Positions 1 through 8,730 of a stretch of 64,000 nt of DNA are shown one piece after another. Source of the DNA: Aquabacterium sp. (lineage in GTDB: Bacteria; Pseudomonadota; Gammaproteobacteria; Burkholderiales; Burkholderiaceae_C); assembly GCA_030654395.1 (NCBI GenBank), contig JAURXM010000131.1:372001-436000 (forward strand), written 5' to 3'. The notes under the pieces were generated by a model that saw nothing but the letters and a program-made list of their open reading frames with translations, made no database searches and was not told where the DNA came from. Every line of letters begins with the position of its first letter. The first letter of the stretch is position 1. The position numbers and the translations under genes are program-made.

Positions 1-1
1 G

Positions 2-1288
2 GGCGATGCAGGCAAGCTGCTCAACCGCTATGGCGTCGTCGCCGCTGGCTTCGGCTACCGCTGGCACACCACGGACCCACGTTGGGACGTGGTGACCAAC
101 CCCAACGAGACCAACCTGTTTGGCTGGGTTGTGGAGATCGATCCGTTCAACCCCAGCGCCATGCCTGTCAAGCGCACCGCCTTGGGCCGCTTCAAGCATG
201 AAAGCGCCCAATACGTGGTGGACAGCCAGAACAAAGTCGGCATGTACATGGGTGACGACGAGCGCAACGAATACATCTACAAGTTCGTTTGCTCAGGCGC
301 CTTCAACCCCACCAACCGCGCTGCCAACCGCAACCTGCTGGACAGCGGCACGCTGTACGCGGCACGCTTTAACGCCAACCTGACGGGCGAATGGCTGCCA
401 CTGCTGCCTGGCACCATTGGCCTCAATGGCTTGGCCCTGCGCGACAACCCGAATTTCTCGGGTGCCAATGACGCGGAAGTGCTGGCCAAGATCCTCATCA
501 AGACCCGCATGGCTGCTGATGCTGTCGGCGCCACGATGATGGACCGCCCTGAGTGGACGGGCGCACGCCCCCGCATCGGTGGCTTCGATGAAGTCGAGGT
601 GTACTGCACACTGACCAACAACAACCGCCGTGGCACGACGCCCGCATCGGTCATTGCACAAGACGGCTCAACCACCGCCGCCACGGCTCGCCCACCTGTT
701 GACGCAGCCAACCCCAGCGCCGACAACGTTTATGGCCACATCATCCGCTGGCGCGAAACTGGCAAAACCGTGACCAGCACCACCTTCAGCTGGGATCTGT
801 TTGCACAAGCTGGCGATACAGCCACCACCAAGGTTGCCAAGCCCACCAACGACTACAAGGGCAACATCGTCGACGCGCCTAACGGCAGCGCCGACTACGG
901 TGCACCCGATGGCCTGTGGTTCGACTACTTCGGCCGCTTGTGGGTGCAAACCGACCAGATCGGTGACGGCTCTGGTGACTTCGTTAACATTGGCGGCAAC
1001 ATGATGGTGTGTGCCGACCCCAATACCGGCGAGACACGTCGCTTCCTGACATCACCCAACAAGTGCGAAGTCACTGGCGTGACCATGACACCGGACGGCA
1101 AGACCATGTTCGTGGGCGTGCAACACCCAGGTGAAGACTCGTTTGCAGCCAACCCGACTCAATTCTCCAACTGGCCACAAGGTCAATACGCTGTCGAAGC
1201 CGACGGCGTGACCGCATTGCCCGCTGGCCGCCCACGCTCGTCTGTGGTGGTCATCACCAAAGACAACGGCGGCATCATCGGTTCGTGA
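2..1288 (+). CDS. PhoX-family (DUF839) alkaline phosphatase-like protein, C-terminal part
   Basis: The reading frame is open from base 2, so the N-terminus lies outside the window; 428 residues are visible. They match the C-terminal half of PhoX/DUF839 proteins: a GRFKHESA segment, an acidic GDDERNEYIYKF stretch, a DGLWFDYFGRLWVQTD strand, and a late TPDGKTMFVG / QHPGE motif typical of the propeller end. Known PhoX enzymes are Tat-exported, metal-dependent (Fe/Ca) phosphatases that free phosphate from organic esters in the periplasm or outside the cell. The Tat signal would be in the missing part. The stop is 32 nt before a PEP-CTERM gene on the same strand. Family is confident; the substrate is inferred. 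Some DUF839 proteins have no proven phosphatase activity. Confidence 0.85.
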   Translation, partial: GDAGKLLNRYGVVAAGFGYRWHTTDPRWDVVTNPNETNLFGWVVEIDPFNPSAMPVKRTALGRFKHESAQYVVDSQNKVGMYMGDDERNEYIYKFVCSGAFNPTNRAANRNLLDSGTLYAARFNANLTGEWLPLLPGTIGLNGLALRDNPNFSGANDAEVLAKILIKTRMAADAVGATMMDRPEWTGARPRIGGFDEVEVYCTLTNNNRRGTTPASVIAQDGSTTAATARPPVDAANPSADNVYGHIIRWRETGKTVTSTTFSWDLFAQAGDTATTKVAKPTNDYKGNIVDAPNGSADYGAPDGLWFDYFGRLWVQTDQIGDGSGDFVNIGGNMMVCADPNTGETRRFLTSPNKCEVTGVTMTPDGKTMFVGVQHPGEDSFAANPTQFSNWPQGQYAVEADGVTALPAGRPRSSVVVITKDNGGIIGS

Positions 1289-1320
1289 TCGGCCCATTGC
1301 CCTACACAAGGAAATACACC

Positions 1321-1947
1321 ATGAAACTGCAATTCATCGCTGCAGCTGTTATCGCAGCATGCGCCCTGCCCGCACAAGCCTCGCTGATCAACAGCCCTGG
1401 CTCGTTGCTCAACCCCACTTCGGTGCTTGATTTCGAAAGCTATGACGGCCTCATCACCGCTGGCCCAGAAGTTGTCTCCACTGGCGTGACCTTCTCAGGC
1501 GACGTGGGCGCTGAACTCGGTGCCTACAACCGTGACCTCAGTGAAAACGGCATCTGGGGCCTGGGCAACCACTTCGCAGCAGCTGGCAGCAACGGCCAAA
1601 TCACCTTCACCTTTGACAGCCTGCAATCGGGCGTCGGCGCCTTCGTGAACCACTTCCGCGACATCAGCGGCAGCATCACGGTGACGGCCTACGACAGCAG
1701 CAGCGCCTTGCTGGAAACTCACTCGCTGGCACTGACCACCGATATCAACAGCTACAACGACGGCGCCTTCATGGGCATCTCGCGCAATGTGGCTGACATC
1801 CGTTCGGTGACGTTCAGCGGCGTGGGCGTTGTGGCCGACAACCTGACATACACAACTGCAGTGCCTGAGCCAACCAGCTACCTGCTGGCCATTTGTGGCC
1901 TTGGCCTGCTAGCCGGCGTAGCTCACAAGCGCAAGAAGTCAGGCTGA
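1321..1947 (+). CDS. PEP-CTERM sorting domain protein
   Basis: This 208-residue exported protein has a Sec signal peptide (about residues 1-19, ending in AQA) and a beta-rich body. Its C-terminus carries VPEPTSYLLAICGLGLLAG followed by a basic KRKK tail. That is the tripartite PEP-CTERM signal: a PEP motif, a membrane helix and positive residues, recognised by exosortase/EpsH. Such proteins are processed and placed at the cell surface or in exopolysaccharide. The start at 1321 is chosen because an AAGGA lies 8 nt upstream and gives an immediate signal peptide. The body resembles no enzyme I recognise; residues 20-180 could be a carbohydrate-binding-like beta sandwich, but that is only an impression. 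It follows the PhoX-like gene closely and is followed by a strong hairpin. Confidence 0.85.
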   Translation: MKLQFIAAAVIAACALPAQASLINSPGSLLNPTSVLDFESYDGLITAGPEVVSTGVTFSGDVGAELGAYNRDLSENGIWGLGNHFAAAGSNGQITFTFDSLQSGVGAFVNHFRDISGSITVTAYDSSSALLETHSLALTTDINSYNDGAFMGISRNVADIRSVTFSGVGVVADNLTYTTAVPEPTSYLLAICGLGLLAGVAHKRKKSG

Positions 1948-1990
1948 TTGAGTGCAAGGTCATCCCGTCTCGGATGGCCTCTTCTGAAAT

Positions 1991-2039
1991 GCAACGCCAC
2001 CAGAAAAGACCCTCGCGGTCCATTTTCTGGTGGCGTTGC
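1991..2039 (+). terminator. Large perfect inverted repeat, probable terminator
   Basis: Two 17-nt arms (1991-2007 and 2023-2039) are perfect reverse complements, and the 15-nt loop contains a further GAC...GTC pairing. It sits 43 nt after the stop of the PEP-CTERM gene. The A-run on one arm and T-run on the other lie inside the stem. It is not followed by a classical poly-T tail, so it may act as a terminator or as an mRNA 3' stabiliser. Confidence 0.6.
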
Positions 2040-2185
2040 TGTATCTGGTCAGCAAGGACGAATTAACCAGAAACACGCACAGCGGAACAGGATCTATTGA
2101 TCCGAGTGACAAATACGTGACCTTCACACTGTTGTTGCATCACTTAACGTTCATCAAAAAATGCAAATATAGAAAAACTCATCTA

Positions 2186-2200
2186 TGCTGCACTGCAACA
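2186..2200. promoter_or_regulatory. TGC-rich dyad, possible PhaR-type site
   Basis: The sequence tgctgcactgcaaca contains two TGCA half-sites one base apart and lies 62 nt upstream of the phaZ start. PhaR repressors of PHA metabolism are known to bind TGC-rich elements in front of phasin and depolymerase genes. The assignment is inferred from position and base pattern only. Confidence 0.3.
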
Positions 2201-2262
2201 TGTGATGAAAAATGTTGTCATCATCCATTTGCGACAGTTGTCCCCGACGAAAAGGTCCTGCC

Positions 2263-3519
2263 ATGCTCTATCAGATTTACGAAACCAACCGCGCTTGGAT
2301 CAGTCCTTTTTCAGAGTTCGCCAGTGCGACCTCCAAGCTCTACAGCAACCCCCTGTCGCCCATGGCGCAGATTCCATCCGCGCAGCGTCTATCCGCCGGT
2401 TTCGATCTGATTCACCGCCTGACGAAAGAATACGAAAAACCCGCTTTCCGCATCAACAACGTCAATGTCCATGGAACTGACGTGGTTATTCAAGAGCAAA
2501 CCGTTATCGACAAGCCGTTTTGCAAGTTGATTCGCTTCAAGCGCTTCACCGATGACGCCAAATTGCTCGCCAAAATGCGCGACCAACCGTCTGTTCTGGT
2601 TGTGGCGCCCCTATCGGGCCACCACTCCACGCTGCTACGCGATACCGTGCGCACTTTGCTGCAAGACCACAAGGTGTACATCACAGACTGGGTCGATGCC
2701 CGCATGGTGCCTGTTGACGCAGGTCCATTCCATCTGGATGACTACGTCAACTACGTCCAAGAGTTCATCCGCGAGGTGGGCCCGGACGTGCACGTGATCT
2801 CCGTTTGCCAACCCACCGTGCCTGTACTGGCGGCGGTATCTCTGATGGCCAGCCGTGGTGAAGCTACGCCGCGCACCATGACCATGATGGGCGGCCCGAT
2901 TGATGCGCGCAAGTCACCCACAGCGGTCAACAACTTGGCGATGAACAAGTCGTACGAGTGGTTCGAAACCAATGTGATCTACCGCGTACCGACGAACTTC
3001 CCGGGTGCCACCCGCCGCGTCTACCCCGGCTTTTTGCAACACACCGGCTTCGTGGCCATGAACCCTGATCGCCACGCCACATCACACTACGATTACTTTT
3101 TGGACTTGGTCCGTGGTGATGACGACAGCGTGGAATCGCACCGCGAGTTCTACGACGAGTACAACGCCGTTCTGGACATGCCTGCCGAGTACTACCTCGA
3201 CACCATCAAAACCGTGTTCCAGGACTTCGCGCTGGTCAACGGCACATGGAAGGTTCGCAACCTCAAGGGCAAGGAAGAATTGGTGCGCCCTCAGGACATC
3301 AAGACCACCGCCCTGCTGACCGTTGAGGGTGAGCTTGATGACATATCCGGCGCGGGTCAAACCAAGGCTGCTCACGACCTGTGCACAGGCATCCCGAAAA
3401 AGAACCTGAAGCACTACGACGTGGTCGGTGCCGGTCACTACGGCATCTTTGCTGGCCGTCGCTGGCGTGAAGAGGCTTACCCGGCCGTGCGTGCTTTCAT
3501 CTTGGCGCACAACAAGTAA
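2263..3519 (+). CDS. phaZ: Intracellular polyhydroxyalkanoate depolymerase
   Basis: PhaZ hydrolyses stored amorphous PHB granules in the cytoplasm to 3-hydroxybutyrate oligomers or CoA esters. The 418-residue protein starts [12 protein letters not shown], like Cupriavidus-type PhaZ (about 419 aa). It carries the family's lipase-box-like motif with a nucleophilic Cys instead of Ser ([10 protein letters not shown], Cys182), then an Asp in GELDDISG and a His in GAGHYGIF to complete the triad. The start at 2263 is preferred over an in-frame upstream ATG at 2212 because AAGG lies 7 nt ahead and homologues begin there. There is no signal peptide, which fits intracellular use. The synthase phaC is not in the window. 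A TGC-rich site upstream could link it to PhaR control. Confidence 0.95.
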   Translation: MLYQIYETNRAWISPFSEFASATSKLYSNPLSPMAQIPSAQRLSAGFDLIHRLTKEYEKPAFRINNVNVHGTDVVIQEQTVIDKPFCKLIRFKRFTDDAKLLAKMRDQPSVLVVAPLSGHHSTLLRDTVRTLLQDHKVYITDWVDARMVPVDAGPFHLDDYVNYVQEFIREVGPDVHVISVCQPTVPVLAAVSLMASRGEATPRTMTMMGGPIDARKSPTAVNNLAMNKSYEWFETNVIYRVPTNFPGATRRVYPGFLQHTGFVAMNPDRHATSHYDYFLDLVRGDDDSVESHREFYDEYNAVLDMPAEYYLDTIKTVFQDFALVNGTWKVRNLKGKEELVRPQDIKTTALLTVEGELDDISGAGQTKAAHDLCTGIPKKNLKHYDVVGAGHYGIFAGRRWREEAYPAVRAFILAHNK

Positions 3520-3547
3520 GACAAGGCGCGTACACTTCGGCGCCATC

Positions 3548-4207
3548 ATGATGGACGCCGAACGTATCAATGCCCTTTTGCCGCAGACGCAGTGCACGCG
3601 CTGCGGCTTTCCTGATTGTGCGCACTACGCACAGGCCATTGCACAAGGGCAAGCAGGCATCAACCAGTGCCCCCCTGGCGGCCAAGAAGGCGTCAGGCGC
3701 TTGGCTGAGTTAACCGGCTTGCCACCAACGCCCTTAGACGAGTCGCACGGCTTAGAAGGGCCACGTGCGCTGGCTATCATCGACGAGGCTTGGTGCATAG
3801 GTTGCACCCTGTGTATCAAGGCCTGCCCGGTAGATGCGATCATTGGCACCAACAAACACATGCACACGGTGATCGAGGATCAGTGCACAGGGTGCGAGTT
3901 ATGCATCCCCGCTTGTCCCGTTGATTGCATCTCCTTGGTGCCCGCACATGCGGCCCCTGCCCCAACTGGCTGGGCAGCATGGCCCGCGCAACTGGCGCAC
4001 GATGCCAAGCAGCGCTATGCGTTTCACCAGATCCGGGTAGTGAAGGCCAAAGAAGAACAAGAGACACGGCTGCTGGCCAAGGCCGAACACAAACTGGCCA
4101 ACCTCGCCGAAGCATCCCGCTTAACCGACCCCGTACAGCTGGATACCAAACGCGCCGTGATCGAGGCTGCCCTAGCCAGGGCCAGGGCACGTCGTCAAAC
4201 GGATTAA
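3548..4207 (+). CDS. rnfB: RnfB-like electron transport ferredoxin
   Basis: This 219-residue iron-sulfur protein begins with the RnfB [4Fe-4S] motif ([13 protein letters not shown]...CPPGG). Two ferredoxin 4Fe-4S motifs follow: [12 protein letters not shown] and [12 protein letters not shown]. The last 70 residues form a charged, probably helical tail ([17 protein letters not shown]). RnfB normally transfers electrons in the Rnf/Rsx membrane complex. Here the N-terminal membrane anchor of classical RnfB is missing and no rnfA, C, D, G or E lies nearby, so it may be a soluble electron carrier. Such stand-alone RnfB proteins are common in Burkholderiales. Two adjacent ATGs (3548, 3551) could start it; there is no clear Shine-Dalgarno. 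It follows phaZ by 28 nt. The partner is unknown. Confidence 0.88.
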   Translation: MMDAERINALLPQTQCTRCGFPDCAHYAQAIAQGQAGINQCPPGGQEGVRRLAELTGLPPTPLDESHGLEGPRALAIIDEAWCIGCTLCIKACPVDAIIGTNKHMHTVIEDQCTGCELCIPACPVDCISLVPAHAAPAPTGWAAWPAQLAHDAKQRYAFHQIRVVKAKEEQETRLLAKAEHKLANLAEASRLTDPVQLDTKRAVIEAALARARARRQTD

Positions 4208-4238
4208 CTCGGACTTGATCCTAGGGCCATAGCGAATC

Positions 4239-4288
4239 CGGACACAGCACATCTATATGGGCCAAAGTGCTCACGATAGGCGTGTCCG
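4239..4288. repeat. Nested inverted repeat upstream of the nuclease gene
   Basis: CGGACAC (4239-4245) pairs with GTGTCCG (4282-4288), and directly inside it AGCAC (4246-4250) pairs with GTGCT (4267-4271). A 10-nt bulge separates the right-hand arms. It may be a terminator-like structure after rnfB or a structured element before the nuclease gene. Confidence 0.4.
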
Positions 4289-4351
4289 CTGCTGCTGGCA
4301 CTGAAACAAAGCATGCACACACTCAGGCCATCTCATTGACCGAGGTCTGCC

Positions 4352-7240
4352 ATGCGCCTATCCCGAACTGCTTCATTGAAACCCATTTGCGCGGCCATTG
4401 CGCTGACCTTGAGCGGACTTGCTCAGGCATCGAGCTCCGGACTCGTCATCAGCCAAGTCTACGGCGGGGGCGGCTCGACCAGCAGCGCACCCACACCCTT
4501 ATTCAAACAAGACTGGGTGGAACTGTTCAACGCTGGCAGCAGCAGTGTCAGTCTCAGCGGCATCACGCTGCAATATGGCTCAGCAGCCGGCAACTATGGC
4601 ACCAGTGCATCACAGATCGTTGCGCTGCCCAACATCGCGCTGACTCCGGGTCAGTACTACTTGGTGCAAATGCCTTTGAGCCCCGCCAATGCGACGGGCG
4701 CAGATTTGGGCATCACAGCGGACCTGCAAGGTACCATCCAACTCAGTGGCAGCAATGGCAAAGTCGCGCTGGTGACAGGATTGACCGGGCTGGGCTGCGG
4801 CACTGCCACCTGTGACGCCACGGCACTCAGCCGCGTGATTGACCGCCTGTCCTACGGCTCAGGCAACAATGCCGAGGTCACGGCCACTGCCGCGCTCACG
4901 ACCAGCACCGTGGCCCAACGACTGGCGAGCGGCTGCACCGATACCAACAACAACGCAGCTGACTTTGCTGTCACGTCAACAGCCACCCCGCGCAACTTGC
5001 AATCGGCACTGTCAGCATGCCAAAGCGGTGGCACGCCTGGGGGCACAACCCCTGTCGCTGCGACCATTGGCCAAATACAAGGGACAGGCCACACCAGCCC
5101 CATGGTGGGTCAAACGGTGACGACCACAGGCGTGGTCACCAAAATCAACAACAACGGTTTCTTCATGCAATCGTTGGTGCCTGACGCCATGGCCACGACC
5201 TCCGACGGCATATTCGTCTTCACATCGACGCCAAACGCCACCCAGGTCGGTCAACATGTTCAGTTGACAGGCTTGGTCGACGAGTTCAATGTTGGCGCTG
5301 CCAGCAATGCACAAACATTGGCCCACACGGTCACCGAGCTCAAAAACGTCACCAACCTGAGCGTGCTGAGTTCTGGCAACACGGTCAACCCGACCGTCAT
5401 CACCTTCCCTGAAGCAACAGAAGACGACCTCGAAAAGGTCGAAGGCATGCTGATCACGATCAACACCGAGTTGACGGCTGACCAGAACTACTTCTTGGGC
5501 CGTTATGGTCAGATCACACTGTCTGCAGGCGGCCGCTTAGTCAAGCCGACCAACGCCCATCCGGCTGGCAGCGCCGACGCCATCAACATGGCCAACGACA
5601 ACGCCCGCCGCCGCATACTTTTGGATGATGGCAGCAGCTTACAAAACCCCAACCCCACGCCCTATGTGTCTACTGACAACACCCAGCGTGCGGGCGACAC
5701 CATCGCGTCGATAACAGGCGTGATCGACTACGGTCTGGCCACCAGCAGCAACCTCGGCCTCGCCGACTACAAAATCCACCCAACGCAAGCTGTGGTGTTC
5801 ACGCGCACCAATGCCCGCACCGCTGCCCCTGCAACAGTGGGCGGCAACATCAAAGTGGCCAGTTTCAACGTGCTGAATTTCTTCACCACATTCACCAATG
5901 GCAACACGGCCACAGGTGCAACGGGTCAAGGATGCACGCTGGGCGGGGCCACATCGGCCAGCAACTGCCGTGGCGCCGACAGCATCACCGAGTTCAACCG
6001 CCAGCGCAACAAAATCGTCAAGGCCATCGCTGCCATCAACGCCGATGTGATCGGCCTCATGGAGATCCAGAACAACGGCAACACCGCCGTGCAAAACTTG
6101 GTCGACGCCTTGAATACGGAGATGGGCCAGGGGTCATACGCCACCGTGTCGCTACCCACCGCCATTGCTGGCACGGCCGCAGGCACAGGCACCGATGCCA
6201 TCCGCGTGGCCATGATCTACAAACCAGCCAACGTCAGCCTGGTCAGCGGTGCCATGAGCGACACCGCCGCCATCAACAACCGCCCACCGCTGGCCCAGAC
6301 GTTTGGCGCGGCCAACGGTGAGCAGTTCACAGTGATCGTGAACCACTTCAAGTCCAAGAGTTGTGACGCCCAATCGGCTGCAGTCGATCTAGATCAAGGC
6401 GATGGCCAAGGTTGCTTCAATGACCGACGCCAGCAGCAAGCCACACAACTGCGCAGCTTCATCAACAGTGTGCAAACACTGCGTGGCGACAACGATGTAC
6501 TGGTCATCGGTGACCTGAACGCCTACGGCAAAGAGTCCCCCATCCTGAACCTGACGGGCAACAGTCTGGTTGACTTGATCGAGACCTTCAACGGCATCAG
6601 CGACTACTCCTACGTGTTCGACGGCGAGTTGGGTTACCTCGACCACGCGCTCGCCAGCACCAGCATGGCACCCCAAGTGACAGGGACAGCGCATTGGCAC
6701 ATCAACGCTGACGAGCCTTTTGTGATCGACTACAACGTCGAGTTCAAACAGCCCGTCTGCGCAAGCTGTGGCCCCGATTACTACACCGCGTCACCCTACC
6801 GCTCGTCAGACCACGACCCGGTCGTGATTGGACTCAAGCTGATCAAGCAAATCACAGGCACGGCACGCGGCGATGTACTCACTGGCACGCCAGGTGATGA
6901 CCGGATCGTCGGGGGTGAAGGCGCTGACCTGATCACCACGGGCTCGGGCCGTGACGTGATCGTCTACAACAGCTTGCGTGATGCGCTGGACACCGTGACC
7001 GATTTCACCGCTGGGCAAGACCGCATCGACCTGAGCGCGATTGCGGCCACGCTGCATGCGGCCTATCCACTCGTTGACTTGATCGCATCAGGCTTCATCC
7101 AGTTGGTCGACACCAGCTCAGGCTTGCAGATTCGAATCGATACGGATGGCAACACAGGCGCAGCAGCTGCACGTCCGTTGCTCACTCTGCGCGGCGTCAG
7201 TGCGGCACAGATTGTCGTCAACCGTGACCTGATTTTGTGA
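4352..7240 (+). CDS. ExeM/NucH-type extracellular nuclease with LTD and RTX domains
   Basis: This 962-residue secreted nuclease probably degrades extracellular DNA. It starts with a Sec-like signal peptide (about residues 1-26, ending in AQA). A lamin-tail domain (about 30-150; VISQVYGGGG, DWVELFNAG) and an OB-fold-like region (about 235-380) follow. The endonuclease/exonuclease/phosphatase domain runs from about 500 to 830, with KVASFNVLNFF, the catalytic Glu in GLMEIQNNG, VIVNHFKSK, GDLNAYGKE, YLDHALAS and SSDHDPVV. The C-terminus (about 836-960) has Ca-binding RTX-like repeats (GTPGDDRIVGGEGADLITTG) and an M10-like segment. GAGG lies 6 nt before the ATG. The Sec signal combined with an RTX tail is unusual, because RTX proteins normally use type I export without a cleaved leader. 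Family certain; export route uncertain. Confidence 0.92.
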   Translation: MRLSRTASLKPICAAIALTLSGLAQASSSGLVISQVYGGGGSTSSAPTPLFKQDWVELFNAGSSSVSLSGITLQYGSAAGNYGTSASQIVALPNIALTPGQYYLVQMPLSPANATGADLGITADLQGTIQLSGSNGKVALVTGLTGLGCGTATCDATALSRVIDRLSYGSGNNAEVTATAALTTSTVAQRLASGCTDTNNNAADFAVTSTATPRNLQSALSACQSGGTPGGTTPVAATIGQIQGTGHTSPMVGQTVTTTGVVTKINNNGFFMQSLVPDAMATTSDGIFVFTSTPNATQVGQHVQLTGLVDEFNVGAASNAQTLAHTVTELKNVTNLSVLSSGNTVNPTVITFPEATEDDLEKVEGMLITINTELTADQNYFLGRYGQITLSAGGRLVKPTNAHPAGSADAINMANDNARRRILLDDGSSLQNPNPTPYVSTDNTQRAGDTIASITGVIDYGLATSSNLGLADYKIHPTQAVVFTRTNARTAAPATVGGNIKVASFNVLNFFTTFTNGNTATGATGQGCTLGGATSASNCRGADSITEFNRQRNKIVKAIAAINADVIGLMEIQNNGNTAVQNLVDALNTEMGQGSYATVSLPTAIAGTAAGTGTDAIRVAMIYKPANVSLVSGAMSDTAAINNRPPLAQTFGAANGEQFTVIVNHFKSKSCDAQSAAVDLDQGDGQGCFNDRRQQQATQLRSFINSVQTLRGDNDVLVIGDLNAYGKESPILNLTGNSLVDLIETFNGISDYSYVFDGELGYLDHALASTSMAPQVTGTAHWHINADEPFVIDYNVEFKQPVCASCGPDYYTASPYRSSDHDPVVIGLKLIKQITGTARGDVLTGTPGDDRIVGGEGADLITTGSGRDVIVYNSLRDALDTVTDFTAGQDRIDLSAIAATLHAAYPLVDLIASGFIQLVDTSSGLQIRIDTDGNTGAAAARPLLTLRGVSAAQIVVNRDLIL

Positions 7241-7284
7241 GCACCAGCCTCACTCGATGAAACCCATTAATCAAGCAAACAACC

Positions 7285-8013
7285 ATGACACACACACATC
7301 ACCTCCGCCTATTGATTGCCACGGGCCTGCTGGCCCTGTCCACAACCAGCGTCCAAGCTGCCCCGTTGACACAGTGGCTGTCCACGGGTGACGTCGCACA
7401 AGCCCCTCAACTTGGCTCAATCAACTTGGGCAGCAACGCCTACTTGTTGGGCACCGCCAGCACCAACTTCACAGATGACGCCCCGTTTGCAGCAGGTGCG
7501 CTCAACCTGTCCGGCAACAACGCTGCGGACATCTCGGCACTGACCAACACACTGGGGCTTGCCGCCACCGCTTTTGACAATGAAACCGCTTTCAACTACG
7601 CCTACGAAGGCTCAGCGCTGTTCAGCACACTGGTCGTGCAAGCTGGTGACACGCTGAGCTTTGACTGGCGCTTGCTGGGTCAAATCAGTACCGGCCCCGT
7701 TGCGGTACCCGACGCAGCTTGGCTGACCCTTGGGGCCGACGTGGTCAAGCTGGGTGACATCAGTAGCCTGACCAACACGACCGACGGCTGGCTGGACTCA
7801 GGGTCACTGCATGTCAGCCACACGTTCTTGCAAGCAGGCAGCATCACCGTCGGCTTTGTCGTGGCAGACATCGACAGCTATGACACCACCAGCGTGCTGG
7901 CCGTTCAGAATCTCGCCCTGACACCGGCTGTGCCCGAGCCCAGCAGCATCGCGCTGTTGCTGACCTCTCTGGGTATCCTAGGGGGGGTGAGCGCACGGCG
8001 GCGTCAAACTTAA
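7285..8013 (+). CDS. PEP-CTERM sorting domain protein
   Basis: This 242-residue exported protein has a signal peptide (about residues 1-25, VQAAP cleavage region) and a predicted beta-sheet body. The C-terminal VPEPSSIALLLTSLGILGG plus RRRQ is the exosortase signal. No catalytic motif is visible; the acidic SFDWRLLG region and the NLTDDA-like loops suggest a structural or binding role. It begins 44 nt after the nuclease stop on the same strand, so it may be co-transcribed. No good Shine-Dalgarno precedes the ATG. A few Gs and Cs at the 3' end (tcctagggggggtgag) form a G7 run inside the sorting helix/tail coding region; a slip there would destroy the anchor. Confidence 0.82.
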   Translation: MTHTHHLRLLIATGLLALSTTSVQAAPLTQWLSTGDVAQAPQLGSINLGSNAYLLGTASTNFTDDAPFAAGALNLSGNNAADISALTNTLGLAATAFDNETAFNYAYEGSALFSTLVVQAGDTLSFDWRLLGQISTGPVAVPDAAWLTLGADVVKLGDISSLTNTTDGWLDSGSLHVSHTFLQAGSITVGFVVADIDSYDTTSVLAVQNLALTPAVPEPSSIALLLTSLGILGGVSARRRQT

Positions 8014-8100
8014 ATAATTTTTACGCAAGGGGGCGTCGCTCTTGTCATTTACAGCCTGACCCTGATCTATCCTATCCGTGAACGATATGAAAGGTCCCCC

Positions 8101-8721
8101 ATGCGTACTGCTTCACCTGCTTTGCTTCGCCGGGCTTTAGCGCCCATCAGCGCCCTCTTTTTGGCCGTAGCCTTAACCGGCTGTGGCTACAACGACTTCC
8201 AAAAGCTCGATGAGCAAAACAAATCAGCTTGGTCTGAGGTGCTCAACCAATACCAGCGCCGAAGCGACCTGATCCCCAACATCGTGGCCACCGTCAAAGG
8301 CGAAGCCGGCTTTGAACAAGACACCCTGACCAAGGTGGTTGAGGCTCGCGCCAAAGCCACCAGCATCCAAGCCACGCCCGAGTTGGTCAACAACCCGGAG
8401 GCTTTCAAGAAGTTCCAGGCGGCCCAAGGTGAGGTCTCCAGCACCTTGTCCAGGTTGCTGGTTGTGAGTGAGAACTACCCCAACCTCAAGGCCAATCAAG
8501 GCTTTCAAGACCTGCGCGTGCAGCTTGAGGGCACAGAAAACCGCATCACCGTAGCCAGAAACCGCTACATCAAATCGGTGGAGGAGTACAACGTGCTGGC
8601 GCGCAGCTTCCCATCGAACCTGACAGCCATGGCCTTCAGCTACAGCCCCAAGGCCAACTTCACGGTTCAAAATGAGGCGCAGATTTCGACTCCGCCCTCG
8701 GTTGACTTTGGCAAGAAATAA
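8101..8721 (+). CDS. lemA: LemA family lipoprotein
   Basis: LemA proteins are membrane-anchored coiled-coil proteins with the N-terminus outside, of unclear molecular role. They are very often encoded with TPM-domain proteins. This 206-residue copy has a hydrophobic leader ending in LTGCGYN, a lipobox that would lipidate Cys29. The LemA core follows (NDFQKLDEQNKSAWSEVLNQYQRRSDLIPNIVATVKG), with long helices to about residue 190. AAAGG lies 6 nt ahead of the ATG. A TTGTCA at 8042 could be a -35 box, but the matching -10 is weak. Two TPM-domain genes and nth follow at 9-, 10- and -1-nt spacing, which looks like one operon. Confidence 0.92.
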   Translation: MRTASPALLRRALAPISALFLAVALTGCGYNDFQKLDEQNKSAWSEVLNQYQRRSDLIPNIVATVKGEAGFEQDTLTKVVEARAKATSIQATPELVNNPEAFKKFQAAQGEVSSTLSRLLVVSENYPNLKANQGFQDLRVQLEGTENRITVARNRYIKSVEEYNVLARSFPSNLTAMAFSYSPKANFTVQNEAQISTPPSVDFGKK

Positions 8722-8730
8722 GGCGTTGCG

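Larger units (their letters stand above)
1948..2262. other. Intergenic region before phaZ
   Basis: This 315-nt gap holds the hairpin at 1991-2039, then an AT-richer leader in front of the PHA depolymerase. The leader includes a TGC-rich site (2186-2200) and a short GATGA...TCATC dyad just after it. No convincing small ORF or RNA gene was seen. Confidence 0.6.

Noticed and set aside
2030..2410. A 126-codon plus-strand frame across the phaZ leader
   Set aside because: It runs through the hairpin and into phaZ in another frame, and has no start signal or known domain.
4239..4351. A Pho box before the nuclease gene
   Set aside because: The CTGTCAT repeat pattern was sought because PhoX is near, but no good match is present; phosphate control remains only a possibility.
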